Shown here piece by piece: positions 8,412-16,955 of a DNA stretch of 64,000 nucleotides. Below the pieces are notes generated by a model, which saw nothing but the letters and a program-made list of their open reading frames with translations, searched no databases and had not been told where the DNA came from. Made by a program: the position numbers and the translations under genes. The stretch's first letter is position 1, and the number at the start of each line of letters is the position of its first letter. This DNA is from Bacillus sp. DTU_2020_1000418_1_SI_GHA_SEK_038 (GTDB lineage: Bacteria; Bacillota; Bacilli; Bacillales; Cytobacillaceae): positions 806,001 through 870,000 of the forward strand of contig NZ_CP135435.1 of NCBI RefSeq assembly GCF_032341175.1. Reading direction: 5' to 3'.

Positions 8412-8852
8412 TTACGAAAGTTTTTTAAACATCACGATATGCGGACCAATAGGAGGATAATCAAAAACATCACCATGTATGTTAAAGCCTACTCTACTAT
8501 AATACTCCTGTACAGAGGTTCTGGCATTGCACCATATAAGGTCAAACCCCTGAGCTTTTACTAAATCTTCGGCATAGGCAATAATTAATCTCCCAGCTCC
8601 TAGCTTTCTAAACTCTTCTAAAGTAGCCATTCCTCGTAAGCGATATTGCATTTCAATAGAAAAATCAGGATTCTTTTCGATACAAAAGGAAGCAATACTG
8701 ATTAGTCTGCCATGAGAAAATGCTCCAACATGAAGCGCCCCAGGTTCATAGTCTGTATCATATTTACAGTCCTCAATTGTTTGGTGAGGACGCAGGACAG
8801 TATGTCTAAGACGATAAGTCATTTCTTGTGTAATTTTTTTAACCTCTAACAT
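8412..8852 (-). CDS. GNAT family N-acetyltransferase
   Basis: Acetyl-CoA-dependent N-acetyltransferase of 146 residues. The acetyl-CoA site is LEEFRKLGAGRLIIAYAED (motif A), preceded by the beta-strand MQYRLRGMAT. A C-terminal motif, ARTSVQEYYSRVGFNIHG, is typical of single-domain GNATs of the ElaA type. A GGAT-containing ribosome site precedes the ATG. The acceptor is unknown. Confidence 0.85.
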   Translation of the reverse strand: MLEVKKITQEMTYRLRHTVLRPHQTIEDCKYDTDYEPGALHVGAFSHGRLISIASFCIEKNPDFSIEMQYRLRGMATLEEFRKLGAGRLIIAYAEDLVKAQGFDLIWCNARTSVQEYYSRVGFNIHGDVFDYPPIGPHIVMFKKLS

Positions 8853-9089
8853 GCTGATCCTCCGATCTTTTTATATTAAATAAATTATTCTCTAATAGAT
8901 CTAGTATTCCTGCTGCTTATTAAATTGGAACTGCATGGAAAAGTGGTGAAGGAGATAGAAAAAGTGTTAAAAATACCTACCATATGGAAACTGAAATTGC
9001 CTTCTAAAATTATATAAAGGACATGACTGTATTTCTGTTTAAAATTTTTATATTGTAAGGATAAAGATGGAAGAGGGGGGACGGATAAA

Positions 9090-9629
9090 TTGAAGAAAAT
9101 TTATGTTATTAGGCATTGTGAAGCAGATGGGCAGCCACCTGAATCAAAACTAACAGTTAATGGTTTGAAACAAGCGTTAGAGTTATCTGAGTTTTTTTCA
9201 GAAATGAAAATCGATCGAATTATTTCAAGCCCATATAAACGAGCGATTGACTCTATAGACCCACTTGCCAAGCGATTAAATATAGAGATTGAGCTTGATA
9301 GAAAATTAACAGAACGTATACTAAGCACCAGAAATCTTCCTGATTGGCTAGAAAAACTAAGAACAACCTTTAATATTATGGAACTGAAATTTGAAGGCGG
9401 CGAGTGTAGTCAAGCTGCAATGGAACGAATCGTTGAAGTGGCAGAAGAAATTTTTAACGGAGAAAAAGAAAATACTATCATTGTGACACATGGGAATTTA
9501 ATGTCCTTGCTATTAAAGTATTATAAAAATGATTTCGGCTTCGATGATTGGAAAAAACTTAGCAATCCTGATGTATTTCTCTTAAGAAATGAAAATAACG
9601 AAGTAACTTTTGAGCGGGTGTGGAAGTAA
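9090..9629 (+). CDS. Histidine phosphatase family protein
   Basis: Phosphoglycerate-mutase-like phosphatase of 179 residues. The phospho-accepting histidine is in VIRHCEADG (RHG motif with Cys in place of Gly). A second conserved arginine is in SSPYKRAIDS and the distal histidine in IIVTHGNLMSLL. The start is TTG at 9090, eight bases after GAGGGGGGA. Substrate range in this family is broad. The gene abuts a decayed thiamine-diphosphate enzyme. Confidence 0.88.
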   Translation: MKKIYVIRHCEADGQPPESKLTVNGLKQALELSEFFSEMKIDRIISSPYKRAIDSIDPLAKRLNIEIELDRKLTERILSTRNLPDWLEKLRTTFNIMELKFEGGECSQAAMERIVEVAEEIFNGEKENTIIVTHGNLMSLLLKYYKNDFGFDDWKKLSNPDVFLLRNENNEVTFERVWK

Positions 9630-9639
9630 AAGGTGGAAG

Positions 9640-10143
9640 CTTTTGCTTAATGATGCTATTGCCATTGTTGATACAGGCAGCTACCGAATTATATTAAACC
9701 ACGTTTGGGAATGCTTGCATCCAAAAGAACTTTTGCAATCCAATGGGTTAGGGACAATGGGATATGCCCTGCAAGCAGCCATTGGCGCTCAGCTTGCGCA
9801 TCCTGACCGAAAAGTCGTTGCCTTTATGGGGGATGCTGGATTAGATATGATTACGGGAGAATTGCCCTTTGAAATCAAGATCAACTTCCAGTTACACTGG
9901 CTGTTCTCCGGATAATATGTTTAGATTAATTTGTTTATAGCAGCAGCGAATGGGTTATGAAAGTACGGGAGTCGAATTTATTGCTCCTGCCTATGATCAA
10001 TTAGCAAAAGACTATGGCGGTATAGGTGTCGTTGTAGAGAATGTTAATGAATACGTGAGGCGGTTAAAATCTCACAACAGAGTGAACGATTTACTTTAAT
10101 TGAAGCTAGAATTAATCCTAGTGAATACCATGATCAAATGTAA
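9640..10143 (+). pseudogene. C-terminal remnant of a thiamine-diphosphate enzyme (acetolactate synthase/decarboxylase family)
   Basis: Only the C-terminal third remains, in at least three pieces. The first reads AIAIVDTGSYRIILNHVW, LLQSNGLGTMGYALQAAIGA and VVAFMGDAGLDMITGEL (ThDP-binding GDG-like motif, here GDA). The second, in a shifted frame from about 9942, reads QQRMGYESTGVEFIAPAYDQ. The third, FTLIEARINPSEYHDQM, ends at 10143. Together they match the ThDP-binding domain of IlvB-like enzymes. The N-terminal two thirds are absent and the NN half of the cofactor motif falls in a gap. The original substrate cannot be inferred; the sulfonate island begins just to the right, which is suggestive only. 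Confidence 0.7.
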
Positions 10144-10293
10144 GGGTAAAATATTTATCCATAATCCTAGAAGACAAGATGTCCAAAAAGAGAAACTCTC
10201 CAAACTATATCAAACACGTGACGTTAGTTTTTAATAGAGTGTAATTTATATACTTATTCCAAAAATAGTGCCCTTTTCTGTAGTAAAGAAAAA

Positions 10294-10336
10294 AGTCCAA
10301 TTCCTCCATTTTAAAACGAAGAAATTGGGCTTTTTA
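10294..10336. terminator. Bidirectional terminator
   Basis: Stem AGTCCAATT / AATTGGGCT with one G-T pair, T5 on the plus strand and T6 on the minus strand. It serves the small membrane protein gene to the right. Confidence 0.75.
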
Positions 10337-10341
10337 TATTG

Positions 10342-10554
10342 TTAGCTATTAAATCTCTTATTATGTTTAACATCTTTAGATTTAGGGTTCCCAAAGAACA
10401 TTAAAGAACCTGCAACTACTATGCTTCCTATAAGTGCCTCCCCTGGAAATGCATAATCAGCCATCCATTTTAGCTCTTTTAGTCCAAGTGTTGCTTGAGG
10501 GGAGACCATCATCCAAATTCCGATTGCAAAAAGAATATAACCTAATACCTTCAT
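10342..10554 (-). CDS. Small membrane protein downstream of the symporter gene
   Basis: A 70-residue protein with two hydrophobic helices (about 4-20 and 41-55). A short loop with KELKWMADYAFPGEAL separates them, and the tail is basic. It is encoded 21 bp downstream of the symporter, with an AAGGGGGA ribosome site, so the two are probably co-transcribed. No family is recognised. It may be an accessory subunit of the symporter, inferred only from linkage. Confidence 0.6.
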   Translation of the reverse strand: MKVLGYILFAIGIWMMVSPQATLGLKELKWMADYAFPGEALIGSIVVAGSLMFFGNPKSKDVKHNKRFNS

Positions 10555-10575
10555 TTCATTATTCCCCCTTTGAAA

Positions 10576-11832
10576 TTAGGATGACTTTCTAGATTGAGTT
10601 ATAGCTGGAGCAGGCGCTGTTTTCATAGGTGCAAAACGATCTTGTACCATTGCTCCGATTAGACCATCATCTGTTGTATTGACTGCAGTACAAATCATTG
10701 GGATAAAGCCAGAGTACATAGTAATAAAGGTTGTGATAAATAACGCTGGATCTGGTACTTGCAGAATGGTAGCTATAACAGGAGACATGAAAAATCCCGC
10801 CCCCCCGGGAACGCCTGGTGATTCTAAGCCCAAAATCCACATAGGTAACACTAATAATAAAATTTCAGATAAGGAAAGTGGAATATCCATCATAGCACAG
10901 GTCGTTACTGTCACAATTAATACAGCCATTGTAGAAGTACTTTTATTTAATACTGTGCCAAACACAACGGATGTCTCAGCGAATTCTGGTTTTAATTCTA
11001 AATCTCTTTCAGCAGAAATAATGTTAACCGCCAGTGTATCATAAGACCCTCCGGTCCCAAAACCTGTTGAATAGACTGTAAAGTAATATTTCCATATTTG
11101 CGACCATGTTCTTTTGGAGATAATTTTTGTCAATACAATGATCAGGAGTGTCCATGTTGTTGCTAAAATAAATACCCAAAGGACGGTTTTACCATAATAG
11201 GCAACTCCTTCAGTCCCAAACTTTAACGGAATGTTTATCGCTAAACATCCAATCATGATTGGATAATACCAAAGCAGCCACTTAAATGCTGCTAAAATAT
11301 AATCGCTAATAACCATAATATTTCTTGCAATGGGCTCGAATTTTTTGTTAGTAGCAACTATCCACCCAATTAATACGGAGGCAATTAAAATCTGCAATAA
11401 TGGCTGCTGGGTGATAATTGTTTTAAATGTACCTAATATACTCATTATAAATGTAGAGAATCCTGCTACTTCCGCACCTTCTGTGGTAAAATCCAGACCT
11501 GCAACTAAAAAAATAAAAAGTGCAGCATATCCTACAGCTGTCAATCCTAAAACTAAGTATGACGCAAAGATTCTCCCAAACAATTGGCCAGCCTTATCTT
11601 TATGTACCATAATTAACTTTACTGCTGCTCCAGCTAATAGAAAAAAGATAATAGCTGTAGCAAATGTTACGATGCCTTTAGGAAAATACTGTCCGCTTAG
11701 AGCTAGACCATGTACCACAGGATTGTCAGGTACAAATAAACCAAGTGAAAATCCAATTGCTAGAGTACTGAAAACCCAAAACGGATACGGAACCCTTTTA
11801 AAAAAATTCTGATCATTCTTTTTTCTTGTCAT
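10576..11832 (-). CDS. Dicarboxylate-type cation symporter (SDF/DAACS-like)
   Basis: Polytopic membrane protein of 418 residues that fits the sodium:dicarboxylate symporter fold. It has N-terminal helices, a hairpin-like segment STGFGTGGSYDTLAVNI, and the TM7 region VVFGTVLNKSTSTMAVLIV. In canonical members this last region reads GATxNMDGT; here only the Asn is kept, so cation or substrate binding may differ. The second hairpin region is rich in GVPGG. It heads the sulfonate island and is a plausible importer of a dicarboxylate or sulfonated dicarboxylate (inferred). It diverges from tauE; the regulator site between them is closer to tauE. Confidence 0.72.
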   Translation of the reverse strand: MTRKKNDQNFFKRVPYPFWVFSTLAIGFSLGLFVPDNPVVHGLALSGQYFPKGIVTFATAIIFFLLAGAAVKLIMVHKDKAGQLFGRIFASYLVLGLTAVGYAALFIFLVAGLDFTTEGAEVAGFSTFIMSILGTFKTIITQQPLLQILIASVLIGWIVATNKKFEPIARNIMVISDYILAAFKWLLWYYPIMIGCLAINIPLKFGTEGVAYYGKTVLWVFILATTWTLLIIVLTKIISKRTWSQIWKYYFTVYSTGFGTGGSYDTLAVNIISAERDLELKPEFAETSVVFGTVLNKSTSTMAVLIVTVTTCAMMDIPLSLSEILLLVLPMWILGLESPGVPGGAGFFMSPVIATILQVPDPALFITTFITMYSGFIPMICTAVNTTDDGLIGAMVQDRFAPMKTAPAPAITQSRKSS

Positions 11833-11972
11833 AGAAACCTCTCCTTTACGAGGGATAAAGAAGGTTATAAACTATGTCTGATTACCCCGTTTATAATGGT
11901 TTTGTAAATTTATTGCCCTTACCTAAATACACAAAAAAGTACTCCAGAACTTTCTTCAATCCTGTACCACAT

Positions 11973-12068
11973 TTATTTCTTTAATTTTTTGCAGTTAGTA
12001 TAAACCTCCTCGATTTTAATGTAAGCCTTTGCAATTCCCGGTGGCCGAGACACCCAGCCACTCTTCAT
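11973..12068 (-). pseudogene. Short unidentified gene fragment
   Basis: A 31-codon stretch reading SGWVSRPPGIAKAYIKIEEV then YTNCKKLKK. It is locally rich in G and C within an AT-rich gap, and its phrasing (IxxEEVYTNCxK) recalls the C-terminus of pyridoxamine-phosphate-oxidase-like proteins. There is no ribosome site. It is best seen as a leftover of a deleted gene. Confidence 0.3.
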
Positions 12069-12209
12069 TTATTTATTATATTTAAATTTTCGAAAAAATC
12101 AATATATTATTTGTTTTTTGAGCATAAAGTAGCAATACCCTTTGATTATAATCATAGAGGTTAATTGTTGTTTATATATAAGAATAACATACAGATTATT
12201 AAGAAAATA

Positions 12210-12265
12210 TTGAATTTTTATTAAAATTGTGATTAAATGAAATTATTGGTTGGGTCATTGGGTTA
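12210..12265 (+). promoter_or_regulatory. tauE promoter with GntR-type operator (site A)
   Basis: TTGAAT (12210) and TTAAAT (12233) with a 17-bp spacer, followed six bases later by ATTGGTTGGGTCA (12245-12257). The same 13-mer occurs at three other promoters of the island, always just after the -10 box. Position suggests repression by blocking transcription start. The leader to tauE is about 180 nt. Confidence 0.75.
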
Positions 12266-12447
12266 TTAATGTTAATGAAGATAATTACAAATCAATCTAA
12301 TTCTAAATAGTTTTTTCCGCCTGTTCGGCAATTTGTATTAATACTGATCTAATTGTTATTGCCGAGGATAAATAATATCGTATTTCATGTAGCTCATACC
12401 TAGTAGAGTTTAGGGATTAACCAAGAATTAAATTAAGGAGCTCAAAC

Positions 12448-13218
12448 ATGTATTTAACTATGTTGTTAATCGGTTTTTTATCTGGAATGATTACGGGCTT
12501 GTTATCAATTGGAGGAGGAATTATTGTAGTCTTTATGCTAATGTTTGTTTTTCCTTTGCTGACAGGTAAAACTTTCCCGATGCACACGATAGCTGGCTTT
12601 TCTATTATGCAAACTTTTTTTTCAACGCTTTCTGGCGGATTTTATTATATACGGAACAAACTTGTCGAACGCAAAGTAGTCTTAATTATGGGAATTCCAG
12701 CGTTTATTGGCGGTATGATTGGGGTTCTATTAGCTTCCTATTCCTCTGACTTTCTTTTACGTACCATCTTTGCTTTTCTGGCTGTTACGGCTGCCATTGT
12801 AATGCAAATTCCCTATAAATCAAATGAGGAATCGGAACCTTTTAAATTTACCATTTTTTCAACCATCCTAACTGTACTGGCCTGTTTTATGATAGGGATT
12901 TCAGGGGGATTAGTAGGAATTGCGGCGGGTTTTATTTTTGTTCCACTTATGATATTTGTTTTCAAAATTCCTATAAAAAATGCAATAGGATCCAGTCTGC
13001 TTATTTGTTTTCTTTTAGCATCGGGGAGTTTGATTACTAAACTGAGTATTAGCTCCATTCCAATAGGTTATGCGTTTATGCTGATTATAGGGGGAATCGT
13101 GGGTGCCCAAATTGGCGGCCGTATAACAAAAAGACTGAATTCAATAACATTAAAGAGAATTGCGGCGTACTTAATTCTGCTTGTAAGTATAAAGCTTTTC
13201 TTTGATATTTATTCTTGA
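12448..13218 (+). CDS. tauE: TauE/SafE family anion exporter, probable sulfite exporter
   Basis: Integral membrane protein of 256 residues with about eight helices in two repeats. Each begins with the glycine-rich TauE/SafE signature (LIGFLSGMITGLLSIGGGII and MIGISGGLVGIAAGFIFVPL). Members near sulfonate pathways export sulfite released by desulfonation. It has a TAAGGAG ribosome site. It lies inside the sulfonate island, is followed by its own terminator and carries regulator site A, which supports sulfite export. TauE/SafE proteins also handle other anions, so the substrate is inferred from context. Confidence 0.85.
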   Translation: MYLTMLLIGFLSGMITGLLSIGGGIIVVFMLMFVFPLLTGKTFPMHTIAGFSIMQTFFSTLSGGFYYIRNKLVERKVVLIMGIPAFIGGMIGVLLASYSSDFLLRTIFAFLAVTAAIVMQIPYKSNEESEPFKFTIFSTILTVLACFMIGISGGLVGIAAGFIFVPLMIFVFKIPIKNAIGSSLLICFLLASGSLITKLSISSIPIGYAFMLIIGGIVGAQIGGRITKRLNSITLKRIAAYLILLVSIKLFFDIYS

Positions 13219-13236
13219 GCAAAAAAGAAGAAAATA

Positions 13237-13270
13237 AAAACGTACAGTTCAAAGAGCTGCACGTTTTTTG
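13237..13270. terminator. Bidirectional terminator between the two TauE/SafE genes
   Basis: Stem AAAACGTACAG / CTGCACGTTTT with one mismatch and an 8-nt loop, followed by a T-run on both strands. It ends both convergent genes. Confidence 0.8.
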
Positions 13271-13298
13271 CTTTTTATTAAAGTATGAACGATTTCCT

Positions 13299-14030
13299 TT
13301 AAGTAACGTTAAAGAAGTTCATGATAATCAAATAACCGCCTGTAAAGAGTAGAATCAGATAGGAAATCAATCGAAATGTGCCCTGACTGACCTTCTTAAA
13401 AAAGAACTGTCCCAGCAATATGCCTAAAAAAAGCGCAGGAATGGATATAAGGGAAGAAGTCCAAGCGACTGAACTCGTACCGCTAAATATGATTTGCAAT
13501 ATTAAGCTAATGAGGTAGACAAAGAGATTGTAGACTAATGGAATATTCCGAAAGCTATCTTTATCCATTGCACTTCCAGAAAAATAAAGCAACAAGGGTG
13601 GACCGGGTATTCCCATGCTTGTCGTTAGAAGGCCAGATATTCCACCAGTCAAGATGTCCCTTTTCTTTGTTTGCTTGATGGTTAATTTTAAAATAAGAAG
13701 AACCGTGAAAATCAGAATCAGTACACCCACGATGATCTTTAGCAGGGTGACATCCAAATAAAGATAAATCGGAATTCCTAAGAGGGTTCCTACACTACTT
13801 CCTTTTATTAAACGTATTAATAGGGCTTTATCGATGTCTTTTCCTATTTTAAAGATCATAAAGATGGAAAGACAAAGGGAAAGAATAATACTAATTTGAA
13901 TGGCCGTATGCACGGGGTAGAGCAAAAATAAAAACGGTGTGCTTATAACTGAAAATCCGTAGCCCGTACTTGTTTGCAGTAAAGAAGATATTAGGACAAT
14001 CAGGAATAGGAAGATCCAACCTTCCTCCAT
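13299..14030 (-). CDS. Second TauE/SafE family exporter
   Basis: Membrane protein of 243 residues with eight predicted helices, distinct from the first TauE/SafE protein. The first repeat has LISSLLQTSTGYGFSVISTP and the second GGISGLLTTSMGIPGPPLLL. It is the last gene of the minus-strand operon (fumarate-reductase-like subunits, fumarase-like subunits, YeiH-like exporter). A membrane anion exporter closing an operon of C4-acid enzymes is a main reason to suspect that the operon's substrate carries a sulfonate. Substrate inferred. Confidence 0.85.
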   Translation of the reverse strand: MEEGWIFLFLIVLISSLLQTSTGYGFSVISTPFLFLLYPVHTAIQISIILSLCLSIFMIFKIGKDIDKALLIRLIKGSSVGTLLGIPIYLYLDVTLLKIIVGVLILIFTVLLILKLTIKQTKKRDILTGGISGLLTTSMGIPGPPLLLYFSGSAMDKDSFRNIPLVYNLFVYLISLILQIIFSGTSSVAWTSSLISIPALFLGILLGQFFFKKVSQGTFRLISYLILLFTGGYLIIMNFFNVT

Positions 14031-14131
14031 ACAATGCCCCCCTTATTTATTAAACTGTAATAACTAGAAGATAAAAGGCAAGAATCCTATTTAAATAGAA
14101 CTATTGCCTTTTTCCGTTCATTTCTCCATGT

Positions 14132-14728
14132 TTAAATTTGATTTAATATTTGATCTAGATTTGCTTTTGCAATTTTCTTAATATCCTTGTATTTATTGTT
14201 CCCATGGGAATCAATAGAGACAATTAAAGGCCCAAAATCCTTTACCCTGAATTTCCATATGGCTTCAGGCATCAGATCTTCCCACCATACATCTTCAATG
14301 GCTTCTACCTGTGTCGTCTCCAATGCTGCCGATCCTCCTAGGATAGAGAAATAACAACCATTAAAATCAACACATGCCTGACTCCCATCCTCGAGGAGTC
14401 CTCCTTTTCCAATAATGACTTTCATGCCATAATCTTGCATTAATCCCCTTGTAAAACGATCCATACGATAGCTTGTGGTCGTGCCAATGCTCACCTTTTC
14501 GTATGTACCGTCCTCTAACTTTCTTACTCCCGGAGCCGTATGGAGACCGATTGATCCTTGTAATTGGGGAACAAGGTCAGCTGGCAGATCCACCTTCTTA
14601 TCAAAGAGACGGATTAGATTTGCATCACGGATTCCGAAAATGATCCCATCTAAAGTGACTGTATCCCCAGCATATAACTTCTTAATATCCTCATCTGTCA
14701 ACGGAGCCTTTAATCTATAATGTGCCAT
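14132..14728 (-). CDS. Class I fumarase-like hydratase, beta subunit (fumarase/tartrate dehydratase family)
   Basis: Small subunit of a two-subunit iron-sulfur hydro-lyase, 198 residues. Visible family features are LYAGDTVTLDG, GIRDAN, SIGTTTSYRMDRF, IGKGGL, ILGGSAALE and PEAIWKFRVKDFGPLIVSID. Canonical class I fumarases read RDAAH and GPTTS at two of these; RDAN and GTTTS here alter the surroundings of substrate-contacting residues while keeping the Arg, Thr, Arg and Lys contacts. The ATG at 14728 follows AGGAGGGGT. Unusually, an exporter gene separates it from its alpha partner. Fumarate, tartrate or a substituted fumarate could be the substrate. Confidence 0.85.
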   Translation of the reverse strand: MAHYRLKAPLTDEDIKKLYAGDTVTLDGIIFGIRDANLIRLFDKKVDLPADLVPQLQGSIGLHTAPGVRKLEDGTYEKVSIGTTTSYRMDRFTRGLMQDYGMKVIIGKGGLLEDGSQACVDFNGCYFSILGGSAALETTQVEAIEDVWWEDLMPEAIWKFRVKDFGPLIVSIDSHGNNKYKDIKKIAKANLDQILNQI

Positions 14729-14800
14729 AGTACCCCTCCTAGTGGATTTATTAAACCTTGTCATCCTAAAGGCAACTAAACGATTAGTCTATAAAATTTA

Positions 14801-15847
14801 TTAAAATAGGACAATAATTAGAAGTAAGCTGATAGCTCCCATGATAATGGATGAAATTAACCCAACCATTAAAGGGCGTATCCCTACAGATTTAATCTTT
14901 TTTAAATCAGTTCCTAGGCCTACACTGGCCATGACCATTAAAATGACAAATTTAGCAATGAACGTAGTGGGCTCGATAAAGCTGGATGGCAAAGGGAAAA
15001 TCGTATTGATCGCAGCAGCCCCAGCAAAAAATAATATAAAGAACGGAAAAACCTTACTCATTTTTACTTTCTTCTGATCGGAATTCGCCGTTTTGTTTTT
15101 AAAAGAAATATAGATTGATAATAGGACAGCAACAGGCACGAGCATTAATGTTCTCATCAATTTAATTACAACGGATGCATCCCCAGCTTCTGTACTGTAG
15201 CTATATCCAGCTGCAACAACAGAAGAAGTGTCATGGATGGCTGTACCCGCCCATGCCCCGAACATACTATCCGGCATGGAAAGCAAATGGCCAATTAGAG
15301 GATAGACTAAGACAGCTAATACATTAAAGGCAAAAATGGTGTTCACTGCATAGACGATGTCCTCATCTTTTGCTTTTAGGATTGGCCCTGTCGTGGCAAT
15401 TGCTGTGGCCCCGCATATTCCAGTCCCTAAACTAATGAGCAGGGGAATATTCCCTTTTAGTTTAAATAACCTTCCGATGAAATAGGTAAGGCCAATACCG
15501 AGGATGACTGCAACTAATACGATAATTAGCGTATTTATTCCCAACTGGAAGATCTCAGAAAAACTAAAGCTAAAGCCAAGAAGAATGATGGCCAGTTTTA
15601 ATAACTTTTTAAGAGTATAGCCGATTCCGGGGAAAAACACTTCGGGAACAACAAGAAACTGTCTCATCAGGACTCCGATAACAATCGCAATGACCGCCCC
15701 GCCGATCAGGGGGAAGTCCTTTCCCAAAGAATGGGCGATTAGCCCAATAACAACTGTTAAACCAATACCCGGAAGATTTTGTGACCTTATAAATGGTATT
15801 TTCGAATTGGAGACGGCGGATTTTTCTAATTGAAGTTCGCTGCTCAT
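14801..15847 (-). CDS. YeiH family putative sulfate exporter
   Basis: Integral membrane protein of 348 residues and about ten helices, of the YeiH/UPF0324 family named putative sulfate exporter. Family features are GKDFPLIGGAVIAIVIGVLM, LGTGICGATAIATTGPILK and WAGTAIHDTSSVVAAGYSYS. Relatives often lie beside sulfonate-degrading genes. It sits between the alpha and beta fumarase-like genes, inside the operon. A 13-bp-stem hairpin precedes it. Its role would be export of sulfite, sulfate or another anion; direction and substrate are inferred. Confidence 0.85.
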   Translation of the reverse strand: MSSELQLEKSAVSNSKIPFIRSQNLPGIGLTVVIGLIAHSLGKDFPLIGGAVIAIVIGVLMRQFLVVPEVFFPGIGYTLKKLLKLAIILLGFSFSFSEIFQLGINTLIIVLVAVILGIGLTYFIGRLFKLKGNIPLLISLGTGICGATAIATTGPILKAKDEDIVYAVNTIFAFNVLAVLVYPLIGHLLSMPDSMFGAWAGTAIHDTSSVVAAGYSYSTEAGDASVVIKLMRTLMLVPVAVLLSIYISFKNKTANSDQKKVKMSKVFPFFILFFAGAAAINTIFPLPSSFIEPTTFIAKFVILMVMASVGLGTDLKKIKSVGIRPLMVGLISSIIMGAISLLLIIVLF

Positions 15848-15915
15848 ATGAAAACCTCCAGCTTAAATTGTGACTATCAGTAAAATCTTTGGTTGAAAGG
15901 AATAAGGTTTTCTTT

Positions 15916-15954
15916 ACTCAATTTCATCTCCCTAATTGGGGGATGAAATTGAGT
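15916..15954. other. Perfect 13-bp inverted repeat between the fumarase alpha and YeiH genes
   Basis: ACTCAATTTCATC / GATGAAATTGAGT with a 13-nt loop. It lacks a clear T-run on the operon strand, so it looks more like an RNA processing or stability element, or an attenuator, than a full terminator. Just upstream on the minus strand (15961-15968) is GGGTCACC, the right half of the island's operator. Confidence 0.55.
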
Positions 15955-16012
15955 TTAATAGGTGACCCTTTTTAAAAAATCAAATGAACCATTGGGTTTA
16001 ATTATAAAACAT

Positions 16013-16936
16013 TTAAAATGAAATTCTAGGATCTTCCCCTTGACTGAAGGTCGCTCTCATTCTACGTGCAGGCCAACACATCATATTGACAGCTACTGGG
16101 TTACATGTCATATGGGTATCTGCTGCTTCAATATGGACTGCTAATGCTGTTGTACTACCTCCTAAGCCTTGTGCACCTAATCCTAATTTATTGATTAAGG
16201 CAAACAGTTCCTCCTCAAGTTCCCGTACAATTGGATCCGGATTAGGAGAACCCACTTCACGTGCCGCAGCTTTTTTCGCAAGTGCTGCACATTTATCTGC
16301 TGTTCCACCGATTCCGATTCCCACGATAGTAGGGGGACATGGGTTGGCGCCAGATTCAAATACACATTCTAAGACGTATTTTTTAATCCCTTCAATACCG
16401 GCGGCGGGCGTTAACATTTTTAAATAACTCATGTTTTCAGAACCTGATCCCTTAGGAACAATTAGAATTTCAATTTGATCTCCTTCCACAAATTCATAGT
16501 GAATAATAGGGACTTGGTTTCCGGTAGAAGTGCCATGGTTTTTTCTCGTTAATGTGTTTACAATACTGCTTCTTAATGGGTGCTCCAGTGTTGCCCGCTC
16601 CGTTCCTTTTCTAATGGCTTGCTCTAGTCTTAGACCATCAAACCGCACTTGATTGCCTACTTTTACAAAGTATACAGGAATTCCTGTGTCTTGGCAGATT
16701 AATAATTTTTGATCATCCGCAGTAGAAACAGTTTTGATGAGTGTTGCTAGAATCTCTTTACCACTTTCTAATTCTTCATTTTCGTAAGCTCTTTCTAAAG
16801 CAGTTCTAACATCTGGCGGTAAATCCTTAAGGGATTCAATATATAGGGTTTTGCATGATTCCTCAACACTTTTATAAAAATCTTGGTCCACTCCCCAAAC
16901 ATGCTTGTAATCTGCAGCATAATCGGCAACTGTCAT
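16013..16936 (-). CDS. Class I fumarase-like hydratase, alpha subunit
   Basis: Large subunit of a [4Fe-4S] hydro-lyase, 307 residues. LLICQDTGIPVYFVKVG has the cluster cysteine and the catalytic QDTG. GANPCPPTIVGIGIGGTADK then C holds the other cluster cysteines, and AVHIEAADTHMTCNPVAVN has the substrate histidine. The set matches the class I two-subunit fumarase and L(+)-tartrate dehydratase group. The ATG at 16936 follows AAGGAGT. It starts 19 bp after the flavoprotein gene, so the two are translationally close. Bacilli normally use a class II fumarase, so this looks like a dedicated catabolic enzyme. Confidence 0.87.
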   Translation of the reverse strand: MTVADYAADYKHVWGVDQDFYKSVEESCKTLYIESLKDLPPDVRTALERAYENEELESGKEILATLIKTVSTADDQKLLICQDTGIPVYFVKVGNQVRFDGLRLEQAIRKGTERATLEHPLRSSIVNTLTRKNHGTSTGNQVPIIHYEFVEGDQIEILIVPKGSGSENMSYLKMLTPAAGIEGIKKYVLECVFESGANPCPPTIVGIGIGGTADKCAALAKKAAAREVGSPNPDPIVRELEEELFALINKLGLGAQGLGGSTTALAVHIEAADTHMTCNPVAVNMMCWPARRMRATFSQGEDPRISF

Positions 16937-16955
16937 AGAGACCACTCCTTTTTTG

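Noticed and set aside
14475..14720. Long plus-strand frames opposite the fumarase beta, symporter, amidohydrolase and other genes
   Set aside because: They are antisense shadows of well-supported genes, with no ribosome sites or family features.
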